Origin: Pseudonocardiaceae bacterium YIM PH 21723 | GTDB taxonomy: Bacteria > Actinomycetota > Actinomycetes > Mycobacteriales > Pseudonocardiaceae | Direction of reading: 5' to 3' | Assembly: GCA_003600225.1 (NCBI GenBank) | Contig: QZFT01000016.1 | Coordinates: 95,833 to 159,832, forward strand | DNA: 64,000 nt | Shown: in pieces, positions 1-8,483 of the stretch | Layout of the letters: every line of letters begins with the position of its first letter | Position numbering within the stretch: the stretch's first letter is position 1 | Notes under the pieces: generated by a model | Databases searched by the model: none | What the model was told of the DNA's origin: nothing | What the model saw: the letters and a program-made list of their open reading frames with translations, nothing else | Program-made: the position numbers and the translations under genes

Positions 1-1
1 C

Positions 2-595
2 ACTGAAGCCACTGATGAACCGGAAACCCAGGCGCCGGGCTGGCTGTTGCTCGCCTTGCCCACCCTGGTCGCTCTCGGTGCGGGCGCCGCGGTCAGCCTG
101 GGCACCTTCCTGATCTTCACCGCCGACCAGCTGGGCGCCGACGAGGCGACCGCCGGGTACGTGGTGGTGGCCTCCTCCGGGCTGTGCATCGCCGTGCGGC
201 TGCTCCTCGGGCGACTGGTCGACTCGCGGAACTGGCCGCCGATGCGGATCACCGCCGCGATGCTCGCGGTGGGCGCCGCGGGCTACGCGTCGATCAGCCT
301 GGTGACCGGCCCCGGGCAGCTGTACGCGCTCAGCCCGCTGCTGTTCGCAGCGGGCTGGGGCTGGGTGGGCCTGGTGACCACCGCGGCGGTGAACGCCGCT
401 CCCCGGGATTCGGCGCGCACCACCGGAGCGGTGCAGACCGGCACCTACCTGGGCTGTGCGGCGGGACCCGCACTGCTCGGGCAGCTGGCCCACTCGTACT
501 CGGTGACCTCGGCCTGGCTGGTGGCGGCGGTCTGCGCCGGCCTGGCGGCGCTGGTCGCGCACGCCATCGGCCGGCGGCTGGGTCAGTCCGCGTAG
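2..595 (+). CDS. MFS transporter, C-terminal part (cut by window edge)
   Basis: The reading frame is open from base 2, so the gene begins upstream of the window. About 197 residues are visible, made of alternating hydrophobic helices and short polar loops, as in the last six membrane segments of a major facilitator superfamily permease. The loop GRLVDSR resembles the cytoplasmic motif-A copy between helices 8 and 9. The substrate cannot be inferred. The stop overlaps by 13 bp the 3' end of the convergent ene-reductase gene. The family is reasonably sure from topology; the function is unknown. Confidence 0.7.
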   Translation, partial: TEATDEPETQAPGWLLLALPTLVALGAGAAVSLGTFLIFTADQLGADEATAGYVVVASSGLCIAVRLLLGRLVDSRNWPPMRITAAMLAVGAAGYASISLVTGPGQLYALSPLLFAAGWGWVGLVTTAAVNAAPRDSARTTGAVQTGTYLGCAAGPALLGQLAHSYSVTSAWLVAAVCAGLAALVAHAIGRRLGQSA

Positions 596-1662
596 AACGG
601 GTAGTCGGTGTAGCCCTTCTCGGTGCCGCCGAAGAAGGTAGCGGAGTCGGCCTCGTTCAGCGGCAGCTTCTCCCGCAGGCGGCGGGGCAGGTCCGGGTTG
701 GCCAGGGCCAGCTGTCCGACGGACTCGATGTCGGCCAGCCCGGCCGCGATGTCGGAGCCGATCCGGTCGGCGGGCGTCCCGGCCCGGTTCAGGATCAGCA
801 CGCCCGGCCAGGCGGCGCGGATGTCGCGGATCAGCTGCTCGTCCCGGTCGGTGACATCGCGCATGAAGGCCAGGTGCAGGTAGGCCAGCCCCAGCGGAGC
901 CAGTTCCCGGACGAGGGCCAGGTACAGCTCCGGGTACTCGTCGGTCTCCCCCGCCTCGTTGACCTGGCCGCCAGGGCTCAGCCGGATACCGATCCGGTGC
1001 CCGCCGACGGCCTCGACCGTCGCCGACGCGACCTCGACGGCGAACCGGATCCGGTTCTCGATCGAACCGCCGTAGCCGTCGGTGCGCCGGTTGGTGTGCG
1101 CGGAGAGGAACTGGTTGATCAGGTAGCCGTTGGCCCCGTGCAGCTCGATGCCGTCCAGGCCGGCGGCCACGGAGGTGCTGGCAGTGTGCACGTAGTCGGC
1201 GATGGTCCGCTCGATGTCCGCCTCGGTCATCTCCCGGGCCACCGGGGCGTCCTGCATGCCCTCGGGGGTGAACATCTGCGTCGATTCCAAGGGCACCGGG
1301 GACGGGGCGACCGCAGAACCGCCGTCGGGGCGGTTGGCCGGGTGCGCCATCCGGCCGACGTGCATGACCTGCGCGAAGATCCGGCTGCCCGCAGCGTGGA
1401 CCTCATCGGCGACGGCCTTCCAGCCGGCGATGTGCTCGCCCCGGTACAGGCCGGGGGTGAACGGGTAGCCCTGCCCCTCATCGGAGGGCTGCACGCCCTC
1501 GGTGATGAGCAGACCCAGGCCGGCCCGCTGCTTGTAGTACTCGGCCATCAGCGGGGTCGGCGAACCGTCCGGCAGTGCCCGGCTGCGGGTCATCGGCGCC
1601 AGCGCGAGCCGGTTGGTGAGTTCGTTGTCGCCGACCTTGATCGGCTCCCAGATGTCGGCCAT
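583..1662 (-). CDS. Old Yellow Enzyme family alkene reductase
   Basis: This is a 359-residue FMN-dependent TIM-barrel oxidoreductase of the NADH:flavin oxidoreductase / N-ethylmaleimide reductase type. Such enzymes reduce activated C=C bonds or nitro groups with NAD(P)H. Family landmarks are in order: LAPMTRSR (21-28, FMN-binding start of the barrel), HVGRMAHP (101-108), HGANGYL (175-181, substrate-binding His/Asn pair) and TNRRTDGYGGS (190-200). The length is normal for the family. The ATG at 1662 has AAGGGA seven bases upstream. The gene is monocistronic. The 90 bp upstream contain a small dyad (CGGAA-4-TTCCG, 1739-1752) that might bind a regulator. The physiological substrate is unknown. 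Confidence 0.92.
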   Translation of the reverse strand: MADIWEPIKVGDNELTNRLALAPMTRSRALPDGSPTPLMAEYYKQRAGLGLLITEGVQPSDEGQGYPFTPGLYRGEHIAGWKAVADEVHAAGSRIFAQVMHVGRMAHPANRPDGGSAVAPSPVPLESTQMFTPEGMQDAPVAREMTEADIERTIADYVHTASTSVAAGLDGIELHGANGYLINQFLSAHTNRRTDGYGGSIENRIRFAVEVASATVEAVGGHRIGIRLSPGGQVNEAGETDEYPELYLALVRELAPLGLAYLHLAFMRDVTDRDEQLIRDIRAAWPGVLILNRAGTPADRIGSDIAAGLADIESVGQLALANPDLPRRLREKLPLNEADSATFFGGTEKGYTDYPFYAD

Positions 1663-1754
1663 CGCCGTGTCCCTTCAGGTCACTGTGTCCTTCTGAAGGG
1701 AGCAACGGGACTTCTGTAATGACTATTTCAGAAATATTCGGAATGTGTTCCGGA

Positions 1755-2324
1755 TTACCGGTCCTGCAAGGCGTCCAGGGCGACGGCCTGCGCGGCGGCC
1801 AGGCGCCAGTCCAGGTTCCGGTCGAAGACTTCCAGCAGGTAGGAGTCGCGCACGGCGGGGAATTTCTTGGTCACCGACATGACCGGGTGCTCGCCCGCGG
1901 TGAAGTCGAAGTGGTACGGCAGGAAGGACAGCGCGTCCACGAACCGGCGCAGCACGGCGACGACCGGGTTGCGCTCGGTGCCGCTGAACTCGCCCAGGTT
2001 GGGCTGACCGACATGCCAGGTGGAACGCAGGAAGGACTTGACCGCGTCCTTGCGGAAGAAGCCGATGACCTGGCCGTGCGCGTCGTAGACGTCGTAGGTG
2101 GCGCCGATGTCCAGGCGCTGCCGGGCCTTGAAGCCGAACACCGGCTGGTTGCGGTCCTCGTCGGCGTAGAAGGTGACCTGTTCCTTGAACGCGAACCGCT
2201 TCTGCTGCGCGACCGCGAGCAGTTGCCCGTCGCCGCCATCGGGATTCACGGCGCTGACCGTGTAGCGGTTGACCAGCATGGTCAGCTTCTGCCGGACCCG
2301 GAACTGCGCGACGGGCTGCGTCAC
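1755..2324 (-). CDS. LURP-one-related (LOR) family protein
   Basis: This 189-residue protein resembles the LURP-one/Tubby-like beta-barrel family. It has the repeated pattern of a short strand with a conserved basic start (FRVRQKLTMLVNRY), a 'VFGFKARQRL' strand and a 'DVYDAHGQVIGFFRKD' hairpin. The biochemical function of bacterial LOR proteins is unknown; a membrane- or phosphoinositide-tethered role has been proposed for relatives. It starts at a GTG (2324) preceded by GGGGAAAA. A strong hairpin separates it from the upstream DUF3039 gene, so it is probably transcribed separately. Confidence 0.75.
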   Translation of the reverse strand: MTQPVAQFRVRQKLTMLVNRYTVSAVNPDGGDGQLLAVAQQKRFAFKEQVTFYADEDRNQPVFGFKARQRLDIGATYDVYDAHGQVIGFFRKDAVKSFLRSTWHVGQPNLGEFSGTERNPVVAVLRRFVDALSFLPYHFDFTAGEHPVMSVTKKFPAVRDSYLLEVFDRNLDWRLAAAQAVALDALQDR

Positions 2325-2339
2325 TTTTCCCCCATGGTG

Positions 2340-2378
2340 AGGACGGCTATCGATGGTCAGCCCAACGATAGCCGTCCT
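2340..2378. terminator. Perfect 13-bp hairpin between DUF3039 and LOR genes
   Basis: The arms 2340-2352 and 2366-2378 are perfectly complementary over 13 bp with a 13-nt loop. The hairpin lies just after the stop of the leftward DUF3039 gene and 16 bp before the LOR start codon, as expected for an intrinsic terminator without a T-tract. Confidence 0.7.
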
Positions 2379-2392
2379 GGCTCACGGAGGCC

Positions 2393-2656
2393 TTACTCGT
2401 CCCCGCCACCGCCACCGGGCGGCAGTCCCTGGTAGACCCGCTTGCAGTCCGGGCACACCGGGGAGCCGGGCTTCGGCGACCGGGTGACCGGGAAGACTTC
2501 GCCGCACAACGCGACGACATGAGTGCCCATCACGGCACTCTCCGCCACCTTGTCCTTGCGGACATAGTGGAACATCTTGGGTACGTCGGTACCGGTGCTG
2601 TCGGTGCCCTCCGGGCGGGTGTCCAGCTCCGGGAGCGTCTGGGTAGGTGCACTCAC
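2393..2656 (-). CDS. DUF3039 family small protein
   Basis: This 87-residue protein has an acidic, disordered N-terminus and a core typical of the actinobacterial DUF3039 family (MFHYVRKDK...ALCGEVFPV...CPDCK). The three cysteines of CG and CPDC look like a small zinc-ribbon knuckle, although metal binding is an inference. The C-terminus is glycine-rich. The function is unknown, but the family is very widely conserved in Actinobacteria. It is divergent from psuG, and the two start regions lie within about 40 bp of each other. Confidence 0.85.
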   Translation of the reverse strand: MSAPTQTLPELDTRPEGTDSTGTDVPKMFHYVRKDKVAESAVMGTHVVALCGEVFPVTRSPKPGSPVCPDCKRVYQGLPPGGGGGDE

Positions 2657-2697
2657 AGGTCCATGATGCCCTATGGCCCCCGAACCCGGCGAACACA

Positions 2698-3612
2698 GTG
2701 ACTACGGTAGCGATCGTGCTACGTATCGCCGAAGAGGTCACCGCCGCTCTCACCGACGGCCGTCCGGTCGTCGCGCTGGAGAGCACCCTGCTGGCCCACG
2801 GGCTGCCCTCGGACCGGGCGCTGACCGTGGGGAGGCGGCTGGAGGAACTGGTCCGCGCCGGGGGCGCGGTCCCCGCGACCGTCGCCGTGCTGGACGGACA
2901 TGCCCAGGTCGGGCTGAGCCCCGCGCAGCTGGAACAGCTGTGTGACCCGGACATCGCCCTGGCGAAGCTGTCGCTGCGGGACATCGGTCCGGCGATCGCG
3001 CTGGGTACCGACGGCGCGACCACCGTGGCCAGCACCGCGGCCCTCGCCCATCGGGCGGGCATCCCGGTCTTCGCCACCGGCGGGCTGGGTGGCGTGCACC
3101 GGGACAGCACCTGGGACGTGTCGGCCGACCTGCAGGTACTCGGCCGGACCCCGGTCCTGGTGGTGAGCTCCGGGGTGAAGTCGATCCTGGACATCCCGGC
3201 CACCCTGGAGGTCCTGGAGACCCTGTCGGTCCCGGTTCTGGGTTACCGCACCGACGGCTTCCCCGCCTTCTACCGGCGGGACTCCGGTCTCCCCGTCTCG
3301 TTCCGGGTGGACGAGGCGAGCCAGGCCGCGGCCGCGTTCGCCGCGCACCGGCGGTTCGACTCCGGCGGCATGCTGGTCGCCAACCCGGTGCCGGTGGAGC
3401 ACGAGATGCCCGCCGGGGAACACGACCGGATCCTGGCCGAGGCCCTGGACCTCGTCGCCCGGCAGGGCACCACGGGCAAGGCCGTGACCCCGGTACTGCT
3501 GTCCCACTTCCACTACGCGACGGACGGGCGCAGCGTGCGCACCAACGAGGCCCTGGTCGAGTCGAACGTGCGCCTCGGGACCGAGATCGCGGTGGCCCTG
3601 TGTCGACAGTGA
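2698..3612 (+). CDS. psuG: Pseudouridine-5'-phosphate glycosidase
   Basis: It cleaves pseudouridine 5'-phosphate reversibly to uracil and ribose 5-phosphate, the second step of pseudouridine catabolism. The 304-residue protein carries the family signature PVVALESTLLAHGLP near residues 23-37 and ATGGLGGVHRD near 117-127; the family uses a Mn ion and an active-site lysine. The frame is open further upstream, but the GTG at 2698 or the GTG at 2716 fits family length; an earlier ATG at 2647 would overlap the divergent DUF3039 start. The 3' end overlaps the kinase gene by 13 bp, so the two are surely co-translated. The family call is very secure; the exact start is not. Confidence 0.93.
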   Translation: MTTVAIVLRIAEEVTAALTDGRPVVALESTLLAHGLPSDRALTVGRRLEELVRAGGAVPATVAVLDGHAQVGLSPAQLEQLCDPDIALAKLSLRDIGPAIALGTDGATTVASTAALAHRAGIPVFATGGLGGVHRDSTWDVSADLQVLGRTPVLVVSSGVKSILDIPATLEVLETLSVPVLGYRTDGFPAFYRRDSGLPVSFRVDEASQAAAAFAAHRRFDSGGMLVANPVPVEHEMPAGEHDRILAEALDLVARQGTTGKAVTPVLLSHFHYATDGRSVRTNEALVESNVRLGTEIAVALCRQ

Positions 3613-4493
3613 TCGTGCTGGGGGACGCCGGCCTCGACGTGGTCGCCCGGCACGGTGAGCCGATCACCTACGGCGGCGACATCCGGGCCAGCATCGAGAC
3701 CACCGCCGGCGGAGCGGGCGCGAACACCGCCGTCTGGCTGGCCGGCTACGGGGCGAAGCCGGTGCTGGTCACCCGGGTCGGCGACGACAGCGCGGGTCGG
3801 CAGACGGCCACCGAGCTCACCTCCAAGGGCGTGCGCTGCGCGTTCACCGTCGACCCGGCGGCACGCACCTTCTGCGTCGTGGTGCTCGTCGATTCCACCG
3901 GCCAGCGCACCATGCTGCCCGACCGCGGCGCCGCCGCCCGGGTGCATCCGGACGACCTGGACACCCGGCTGCTGGCCGAGGCGCGGCACCTGCACCTGTC
4001 CGGTTACCTGCTGCTCGACGAGAGCTCGCGGGCGGCCGGGGTCGCGGCGCTGACCGCCGCCCGGGACGCGGGCCTGACCACCTCGGTGGATCCGCAGGCC
4101 GCCGCGTTGCTGCTGGGCGGCGGCCGCGAACGGTTCCTGGAAGCCGTGCGGGGCGTGGACCTGCTGCTGCCCAACGCGGACGAGCTGTCCGCACTCACCG
4201 GCTCCCCCGCGCCGCTGACCGACGGGTCGGCGCGTGGCCTGCTGGACGTGGTCGGCGCGGTCGTGGCCACCGACGGTCCCGGTATGGCGGTGTGGCTCTC
4301 CGCCGAGGGCGAGCTGACGATGCCCGCCCCCGAGGTGCGCTGCGTGGACTCCACCGGAGCGGGCGACGCGTTCAACGCCGGCCTGCTGTGCGCGTGGCTG
4401 TCCGGCGCCTCCCGGTCGACGGCGCTGCGCGCCGGGGTGCGGGCCGGCGCGGATGCCGTCCAGTACGTCGGGGCCCAGCCGCCACGTTGCTAG
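3600..4493 (+). CDS. psuK: Pseudouridine kinase, PfkB family
   Basis: This 297-residue PfkB carbohydrate-kinase family protein has the N-terminal glycine-rich stretch GGAGANTAVWLA (about residues 38-49) and the C-terminal anion-hole/catalytic-Asp motif STGAGDAFNAGLL. Its position, starting from a GTG inside the last codons of psuG, makes pseudouridine the likely substrate: it would make pseudouridine 5'-phosphate, which PsuG then splits. PfkB members differ in substrate, so the specific call rests on the operon. No dedicated transporter is visible nearby. Confidence 0.88.
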   Translation: MSTVIVLGDAGLDVVARHGEPITYGGDIRASIETTAGGAGANTAVWLAGYGAKPVLVTRVGDDSAGRQTATELTSKGVRCAFTVDPAARTFCVVVLVDSTGQRTMLPDRGAAARVHPDDLDTRLLAEARHLHLSGYLLLDESSRAAGVAALTAARDAGLTTSVDPQAAALLLGGGRERFLEAVRGVDLLLPNADELSALTGSPAPLTDGSARGLLDVVGAVVATDGPGMAVWLSAEGELTMPAPEVRCVDSTGAGDAFNAGLLCAWLSGASRSTALRAGVRAGADAVQYVGAQPPRC

Positions 4494-4551
4494 TCACGTT
4501 CCTCCGGCTCCAGGGCTCATCTCAGGTGAGTACCTACTGGAGGAGGACCTG

Positions 4552-4911
4552 ATGAAGTTCGTGCTGGTGGTCCACCACGGCACCTTTCCGCTGCCGGGCA
4601 CGCCGGGGGCCGAGACGGTGCCGGTGGACGAGGTGAAGAAGGTCTACGCCGACTTCGCGGCCCTCAACGCGATGCCGAACGTCAAGGGTGGCCCGCCGCT
4701 GGGCCTGCCGAAGGACGCGGTGACCGTCCGGGTGAACCACGGGTCGACCGTGCGCACCGAGGGCCCGTTCCTGAACGCGACGAGCGCGGTGGGCGGGTTC
4801 ATGGTGGTCGAGGTCGAGGACCTGGACGCGGCGGTCGACATCGCGGCCCGTATCCCGCAGGCGCGGCTGGGCGGCGCGGTCGAGGTCCGGCGGCCGGAGA
4901 AGTACTGGTGA
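4552..4911 (+). CDS. YCII/DGPF-domain protein
   Basis: This 119-residue single-domain protein has the ferredoxin-like YCII fold, with the variant EGPFLNATSAVGGF of the 'DGPF' signature in the middle. The ATG at 4552 is chosen because an excellent ribosome-binding site (GGAGGAGG) lies just upstream; the frame is open further up without a good start. Members are often linked to ECF sigma factors and are thought to be small enzymes or sensors, with no proven reaction. Here the next gene, 20 bp away and convergent, is an ECF sigma factor. Confidence 0.85.
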   Translation: MKFVLVVHHGTFPLPGTPGAETVPVDEVKKVYADFAALNAMPNVKGGPPLGLPKDAVTVRVNHGSTVRTEGPFLNATSAVGGFMVVEVEDLDAAVDIAARIPQARLGGAVEVRRPEKYW

Positions 4912-4931
4912 TCGCCACTGCACCGGGCCGG

Positions 4932-5807
4932 TCAGCCGGCCCGGTGCAGGGTCGCCGCGACCTCCAGGACGCGCCGGGTGTCCAGGATGACGTCGATCCG
5001 GGCGATCCGGTCGCAGGTCACGGTGAACGCCATCACCGAGTACGGTCGCCCATCGATGCTGGTCAGAGCACCGATTAGGCCGTTGACCAGGAGGGGCCGC
5101 AGGCTGCCACCACGCGGGGCACGGGCGTTCTCGGCCACCGCGGATGCGCCGCGGACGACGGTCGCGGGCCGGGCGGCGCCGGAGTCGGTCCGCACCACGA
5201 CCTCCGGGTCGAGGATGCGGAGCAGGGCGTCGAAATCGGCGGCCCGGGCGGCGGCGTAGAAGGCGTCGACCACCTGCCGCTGCCGGGCCAGATCCGGGTC
5301 GGGCCGGGGAATGTCCGCCCCGTGTACTCGCCGCCGGGCGCGGCTGGCGAGCTGGCGGGTGGCGGCCGGGGAACGGCCCACGATGTCCGCGATCTCGGCG
5401 AAGGGCACGTCGAACATGTCGTGCAGCACGAAGGCCAGCCGCTCCCCCGGGCTGAGCTCGTCGAGGACCACCAGCAGGGCGAGGCCGACCGCGTCGGCCA
5501 GCAGCGTCTCCTGTTCGGGACCGGGTTCCGGGTCCGAGACGACCAGGTCGGGCAGGTGCGTTTCCAGGGGGTCCTCGCGGCGCCGCCGGCGGGATCGCAG
5601 CTGGTGCAGGCACTCCCGGGCGACGACCGTGGTCAGCCAGCCGGCGAGGTTGTCGATCTGCTCGGCGTCGGTGCGGCTCAGCCGCAGCCAGGCGTCCTGC
5701 ACCGCGTCATCGGCCTCGGCCACCGATCCCAGCATCCGATAGGCGACGCCCCGCAGCCGGGCACGTTCCTGCTCGAAGCGATCGGCCGGCCACCGGTTCT
5801 CGTCCAT
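4932..5807 (-). CDS. ECF sigma factor, SigJ/ECF41-like with SnoaL-type C-terminal domain
   Basis: This 291-residue sigma-70 family factor has region 2 (RMLGSVAEADDAVQDAWLR), region 4 (FAEIADIVGRSPAATRQLASR, near 135-160) and a C-terminal NTF2/SnoaL-like domain of about 120 residues beginning at QRQVVDAFYAAAR. This architecture matches the SigJ/ECF41 group, in which the C-terminal domain acts as an attached regulator instead of a separate anti-sigma factor. The linker region TDSGAARPA resembles the conserved DGGGK loop of that group. The ATG at 5807 gives the family's normal N-terminus. It converges on the YCII gene; the usual carboxymuconolactone-decarboxylase-type partner is absent. Confidence 0.9.
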   Translation of the reverse strand: MDENRWPADRFEQERARLRGVAYRMLGSVAEADDAVQDAWLRLSRTDAEQIDNLAGWLTTVVARECLHQLRSRRRRREDPLETHLPDLVVSDPEPGPEQETLLADAVGLALLVVLDELSPGERLAFVLHDMFDVPFAEIADIVGRSPAATRQLASRARRRVHGADIPRPDPDLARQRQVVDAFYAAARAADFDALLRILDPEVVVRTDSGAARPATVVRGASAVAENARAPRGGSLRPLLVNGLIGALTSIDGRPYSVMAFTVTCDRIARIDVILDTRRVLEVAATLHRAG

Positions 5808-5845
5808 GTCCGCCTGAGCCCCCGGATGCCGCCGATGTGACGGCG

Positions 5846-6208
5846 CTAGTCCTCCGGCGTGGAGTCGATCACCGGGTGGGCCTTGGATTCGAGCACCTTG
5901 GTCGGCTTCTCCGGCCGGAACTTGTTGACCTTCTCCGACTTCTTCGGCGGGCGGTCGTTGGCGATCAGCACCGCGATCCACGGCAGCGGCACGGACAGCA
6001 CCACGAAGGCCAGGCAGACCCAGGGGTAGTTGAAGGTCAGCGCGGCGCCGAGCAGGCAGGGGAAGCGGGCGCCCATCGTCAACGCGTACTTGCGCCGCCG
6101 GGCCGCGTACTGCTCCTCGTAGGACTGCTGCGCCTCGGTGATCAGAATCGGGGTGTCGCCATCCTTCTTCACGACACCACCTCCCACGATCGGGTCATCA
6201 AGTCTCAT
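5846..6208 (-). CDS. DUF3099 family membrane protein
   Basis: This 120-residue protein has the DUF3099 core ITEAQQSYEEQYAARRRKY followed by two hydrophobic segments (FPCLLGAALTFNYPWVCLAF and VLSVPLPWIAVLIA), so a small two-pass membrane protein with a basic cytoplasmic tail is expected. The family is actinobacterial and uncharacterised. The ATG overlaps the stop of the upstream gene in an ATGA arrangement, indicating translational coupling to the 181-residue protein. Confidence 0.85.
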   Translation of the reverse strand: MRLDDPIVGGGVVKKDGDTPILITEAQQSYEEQYAARRRKYALTMGARFPCLLGAALTFNYPWVCLAFVVLSVPLPWIAVLIANDRPPKKSEKVNKFRPEKPTKVLESKAHPVIDSTPED

Positions 6209-6750
6209 TGTGTCACGTCCTCCGCCTGGCGCGGGTCTTTCACCTTGGGATCAATGTCCAGATCACCGCGCATCAGGGCCCGGAGCGTCTTGTAGTTCTC
6301 CTGGCCCTGCTCCCAAAACTCTTCCAGCTCGGCGACATCGGTCTCCGACCGGTACAGCAACCGGGTGGTGAGCCGGCTCCGGACCAGCACGGTCCGCGGA
6401 ATCCACTGGCGGATCGCCTCCGGCGACACCAGGTTCACCAGGCCGAAGGACTGCTCGGTGGCATCCTGCGCCGCCAGCAGCTTCTCCGTCTGCTCATCGG
6501 TCGGAACCCGTTCCGTCTTGCGCGCCATCCAGACCGGGAACATCACCATGTCCCAGCGCTCCACCGAGCCGATCAGGGTCGCGTACGCCTCCTGCTTGGC
6601 CTTACGCCAGTGATCGAGATCCCGGTGCTCCTTCTCCCGGCGCCACCGGCGGTCCTCCCGCCACGCGCCGATGACCTGGGTGGTCAGCACACCGATGAAA
6701 CCGAGGGCGGCCACCGCGATCGGCACCCAGAGGGGCACGTTCCCATTCAC
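6205..6750 (-). CDS. Single-pass membrane protein of unknown function
   Basis: This 181-residue protein has one N-terminal membrane helix (VPIAVAALGFIGVLTTQVIG) followed by a strongly basic segment (WREDRRWRREKEHRD) and a helical, charged cytoplasmic domain rich in Trp, Glu and Arg. No catalytic motif is seen. The pattern resembles small anchored coiled-coil proteins of actinomycetes. Its 4-bp overlap with the DUF3099 gene suggests the two membrane proteins work together. I do not recognise a named family. Confidence 0.7.
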   Translation of the reverse strand: MNGNVPLWVPIAVAALGFIGVLTTQVIGAWREDRRWRREKEHRDLDHWRKAKQEAYATLIGSVERWDMVMFPVWMARKTERVPTDEQTEKLLAAQDATEQSFGLVNLVSPEAIRQWIPRTVLVRSRLTTRLLYRSETDVAELEEFWEQGQENYKTLRALMRGDLDIDPKVKDPRQAEDVTQ

Positions 6751-6760
6751 CCGGTTGAGC

Positions 6761-7516
6761 CTAGGCCTTGCTCGCGGACAGGAACTGGGCGAACCCGGTG
6801 ATGTACTGCCGGATGTCGGTGAGCCCGCGTTGCGCGAGGGCGTCGTGGATCTCGTTCTGGCCGAACATCCGCTGCCCGGAGGCGGTGCCGATGGCCGAGC
6901 CGATGGCAGCGCCGAGCCCGGACTCCGGCCGGTGGCTGACCAGCAGCGCGATCCGGCCGCCGGGGCGCAGCACCCGGATCATGTGGTCCAGGGCGGCCCA
7001 CGGATCGCCGAACATGTGCAACGCGGCGAAGCAGCACACCGCGTCGAAGCTGGCGTCGGCGAACGGCAGCCGCTCGGCGTCGCCCCGCAGGTAGCCGACC
7101 TCGGGGTGGTCGAGGGTGTCGGCGATCGCCCTGGCCAGCATCGTCGGCGAGGCGTCGACGCCGACGACGAGACCACCGGGCCGGACGGCGCCGGCCAGGT
7201 CGCGGGTGAAGTTGCCCGGCCCGCAGGCCAGGTCGAGGACCGTGTGACCGGGCTTGAGCCGGAGCTGGCCGCGGACGTACTGCCGCTCCCCCGCCATGCT
7301 GGGTCCGGTCAGCCCCTTGGCCAGCCTGCCGAGCAGTGGCCGCCACGCGCGCTCATAGATCACCGGCACCACGCTGCTGCGCATCAACCGCTGGGTGATG
7401 GTGTCCGGGACCTCGTGCCGGGCCTCGAGGAGGTCCAGGTAACCGTGGCTGGTGTCCATGGACGCGGGCATCGGATCCAGCAGCGCGCGCAGCCGATTCA
7501 CGGCGGGCTCCGTCAT
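6761..7516 (-). CDS. Class I SAM-dependent methyltransferase
   Basis: This 251-residue protein has a clear Rossmann-type methyltransferase core: motif I VLDLACGPGNFTRDLA near residue 95, GVDASPTML for the acidic ribose contact, and the post-motif strand VLRPGGRIALLV. The N-terminal 90 residues are helical and probably form a substrate lid. The ATG at 7516 is preferred; the frame runs on upstream without family-like sequence. The substrate is unknown. The pattern resembles UbiE/menaquinone-type or mycolic-associated small-molecule methyltransferases, but nothing nearby decides. Confidence 0.82.
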   Translation of the reverse strand: MTEPAVNRLRALLDPMPASMDTSHGYLDLLEARHEVPDTITQRLMRSSVVPVIYERAWRPLLGRLAKGLTGPSMAGERQYVRGQLRLKPGHTVLDLACGPGNFTRDLAGAVRPGGLVVGVDASPTMLARAIADTLDHPEVGYLRGDAERLPFADASFDAVCCFAALHMFGDPWAALDHMIRVLRPGGRIALLVSHRPESGLGAAIGSAIGTASGQRMFGQNEIHDALAQRGLTDIRQYITGFAQFLSASKA

Positions 7517-7756
7517 GTACACAGTCTTACCCAGCAAACGGCTGAAAGGCAGGTGAGAGATGTGCCACCCGGAGACTCGCCCGGTCGAGTGTGCCCCGGG
7601 TCTCACCGCGAACCGGCCGATAGATCGGCCGAGGATCTTCATCGGCCCGGTGACATGCGTGTTCCCCGGTCGTTCGGGTACCCGGTTACATCAGGGCAGC
7701 ATCACCGTCATCCCCGACCGGTGGGTAAAAGCCACGTCAAGGTCACGTTTCGACGG

Positions 7757-7786
7757 TTGGGCGTGTCCCTGGCCCGTGGCTAGTCT
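7757..7786 (+). promoter_or_regulatory. Candidate sigma-70-type promoter for plsC-like gene
   Basis: TTGGGC (7757-7762) and TAGTCT (7781-7786) are separated by 18 bp and end about 28 bp before the GTG start of the acyltransferase gene. Spacing and position fit a housekeeping promoter. Otherwise the roughly 300-bp gap from 7517 to 7814 shows no convincing gene. Confidence 0.4.
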
Positions 7787-7814
7787 CGACAAGGCCCATT
7801 TGAAGGAGGACACG

Positions 7815-8483
7815 GTGTTGTATCGGATGATCAAGCACGTCTCACGACTGCTCATCCGGCTTTTCCTGCGCCCGAAGATCGAGGGCTTGGAGAAGGTTCC
7901 GGCACGTGGCCCCGTCATCTTCGCCATCAATCACCTGTCGGTGATCGACAGCTTCATCGTGCCGATCCTGCTGGACCGCAACGTGTCCTTCCTGGCCAAG
8001 GCCGAGTATTTCAAGGGCTCCCGCATCCAGGCCGCGTTCTTCACCGCGGTCGGCGCGATCGGCGTGCAGCGTGGCGCCGGCCGCTCGGCCCGTGAGTCCC
8101 TGGACGTGGCGGTCGAGGTGCTGAACGCCGGTGGCTCCTTCGGTATCCACCCGGAGGGCACCCGCTCCCCCGACGGCAGGCTCTACCGCGGCAAGACCGG
8201 CGTCGCCCGGCTCGCCCTGGAGACCGGCGCCATCGTGGTCCCGGTCGGCCTGATCGGCACCGAGAACCTGCTGCCGCCCGGTTCGAAGATCCCGCGCATG
8301 GCGCCGGTGACCATCCGGTTCGGCGAGCCGCTGGACTTCTCCCGGTACGAGGGCATGGCCAGCTCGCTGCCCATCCTGCGCTCGGTGACCGACGAGATCA
8401 TGTACTCCATCGTCGAGCTGTCCGACCAGGAGTACGTGGACCGCTACCAGCAGCCCGGCGCCGCCGCGAAGGCCGCGGCCTGA
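7815..8483 (+). CDS. 1-acyl-sn-glycerol-3-phosphate acyltransferase family protein
   Basis: This 222-residue PlsC-type acyltransferase transfers a fatty acyl chain to lysophosphatidate (or a related lysolipid) at the membrane. The catalytic HX4D motif is NHLSVID (about residues 39-45) and the acceptor-binding motif is HPEGTRSPDG (about 113-122). The start is GTG 7815 (or TTG 7818), directly after a strong AAGGAGGA; an extension of the frame upstream has no family features. It ends back to back with the convergent J-domain gene with no intervening base. Several PlsC paralogs are normal in actinomycetes, so exact substrate preference is unknown. Confidence 0.9.
   Translation: MLYRMIKHVSRLLIRLFLRPKIEGLEKVPARGPVIFAINHLSVIDSFIVPILLDRNVSFLAKAEYFKGSRIQAAFFTAVGAIGVQRGAGRSARESLDVAVEVLNAGGSFGIHPEGTRSPDGRLYRGKTGVARLALETGAIVVPVGLIGTENLLPPGSKIPRMAPVTIRFGEPLDFSRYEGMASSLPILRSVTDEIMYSIVELSDQEYVDRYQQPGAAAKAAA

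Noticed and set aside
2647..2697. Earlier ATG start for psuG
   Set aside because: It would overlap the start region of the divergent DUF3039 gene and add residues absent from the family.
7560..7814. Upstream extension of the PlsC-type gene
   Set aside because: Translation there is unlike the family and a strong ribosome-binding site lies directly before 7815.
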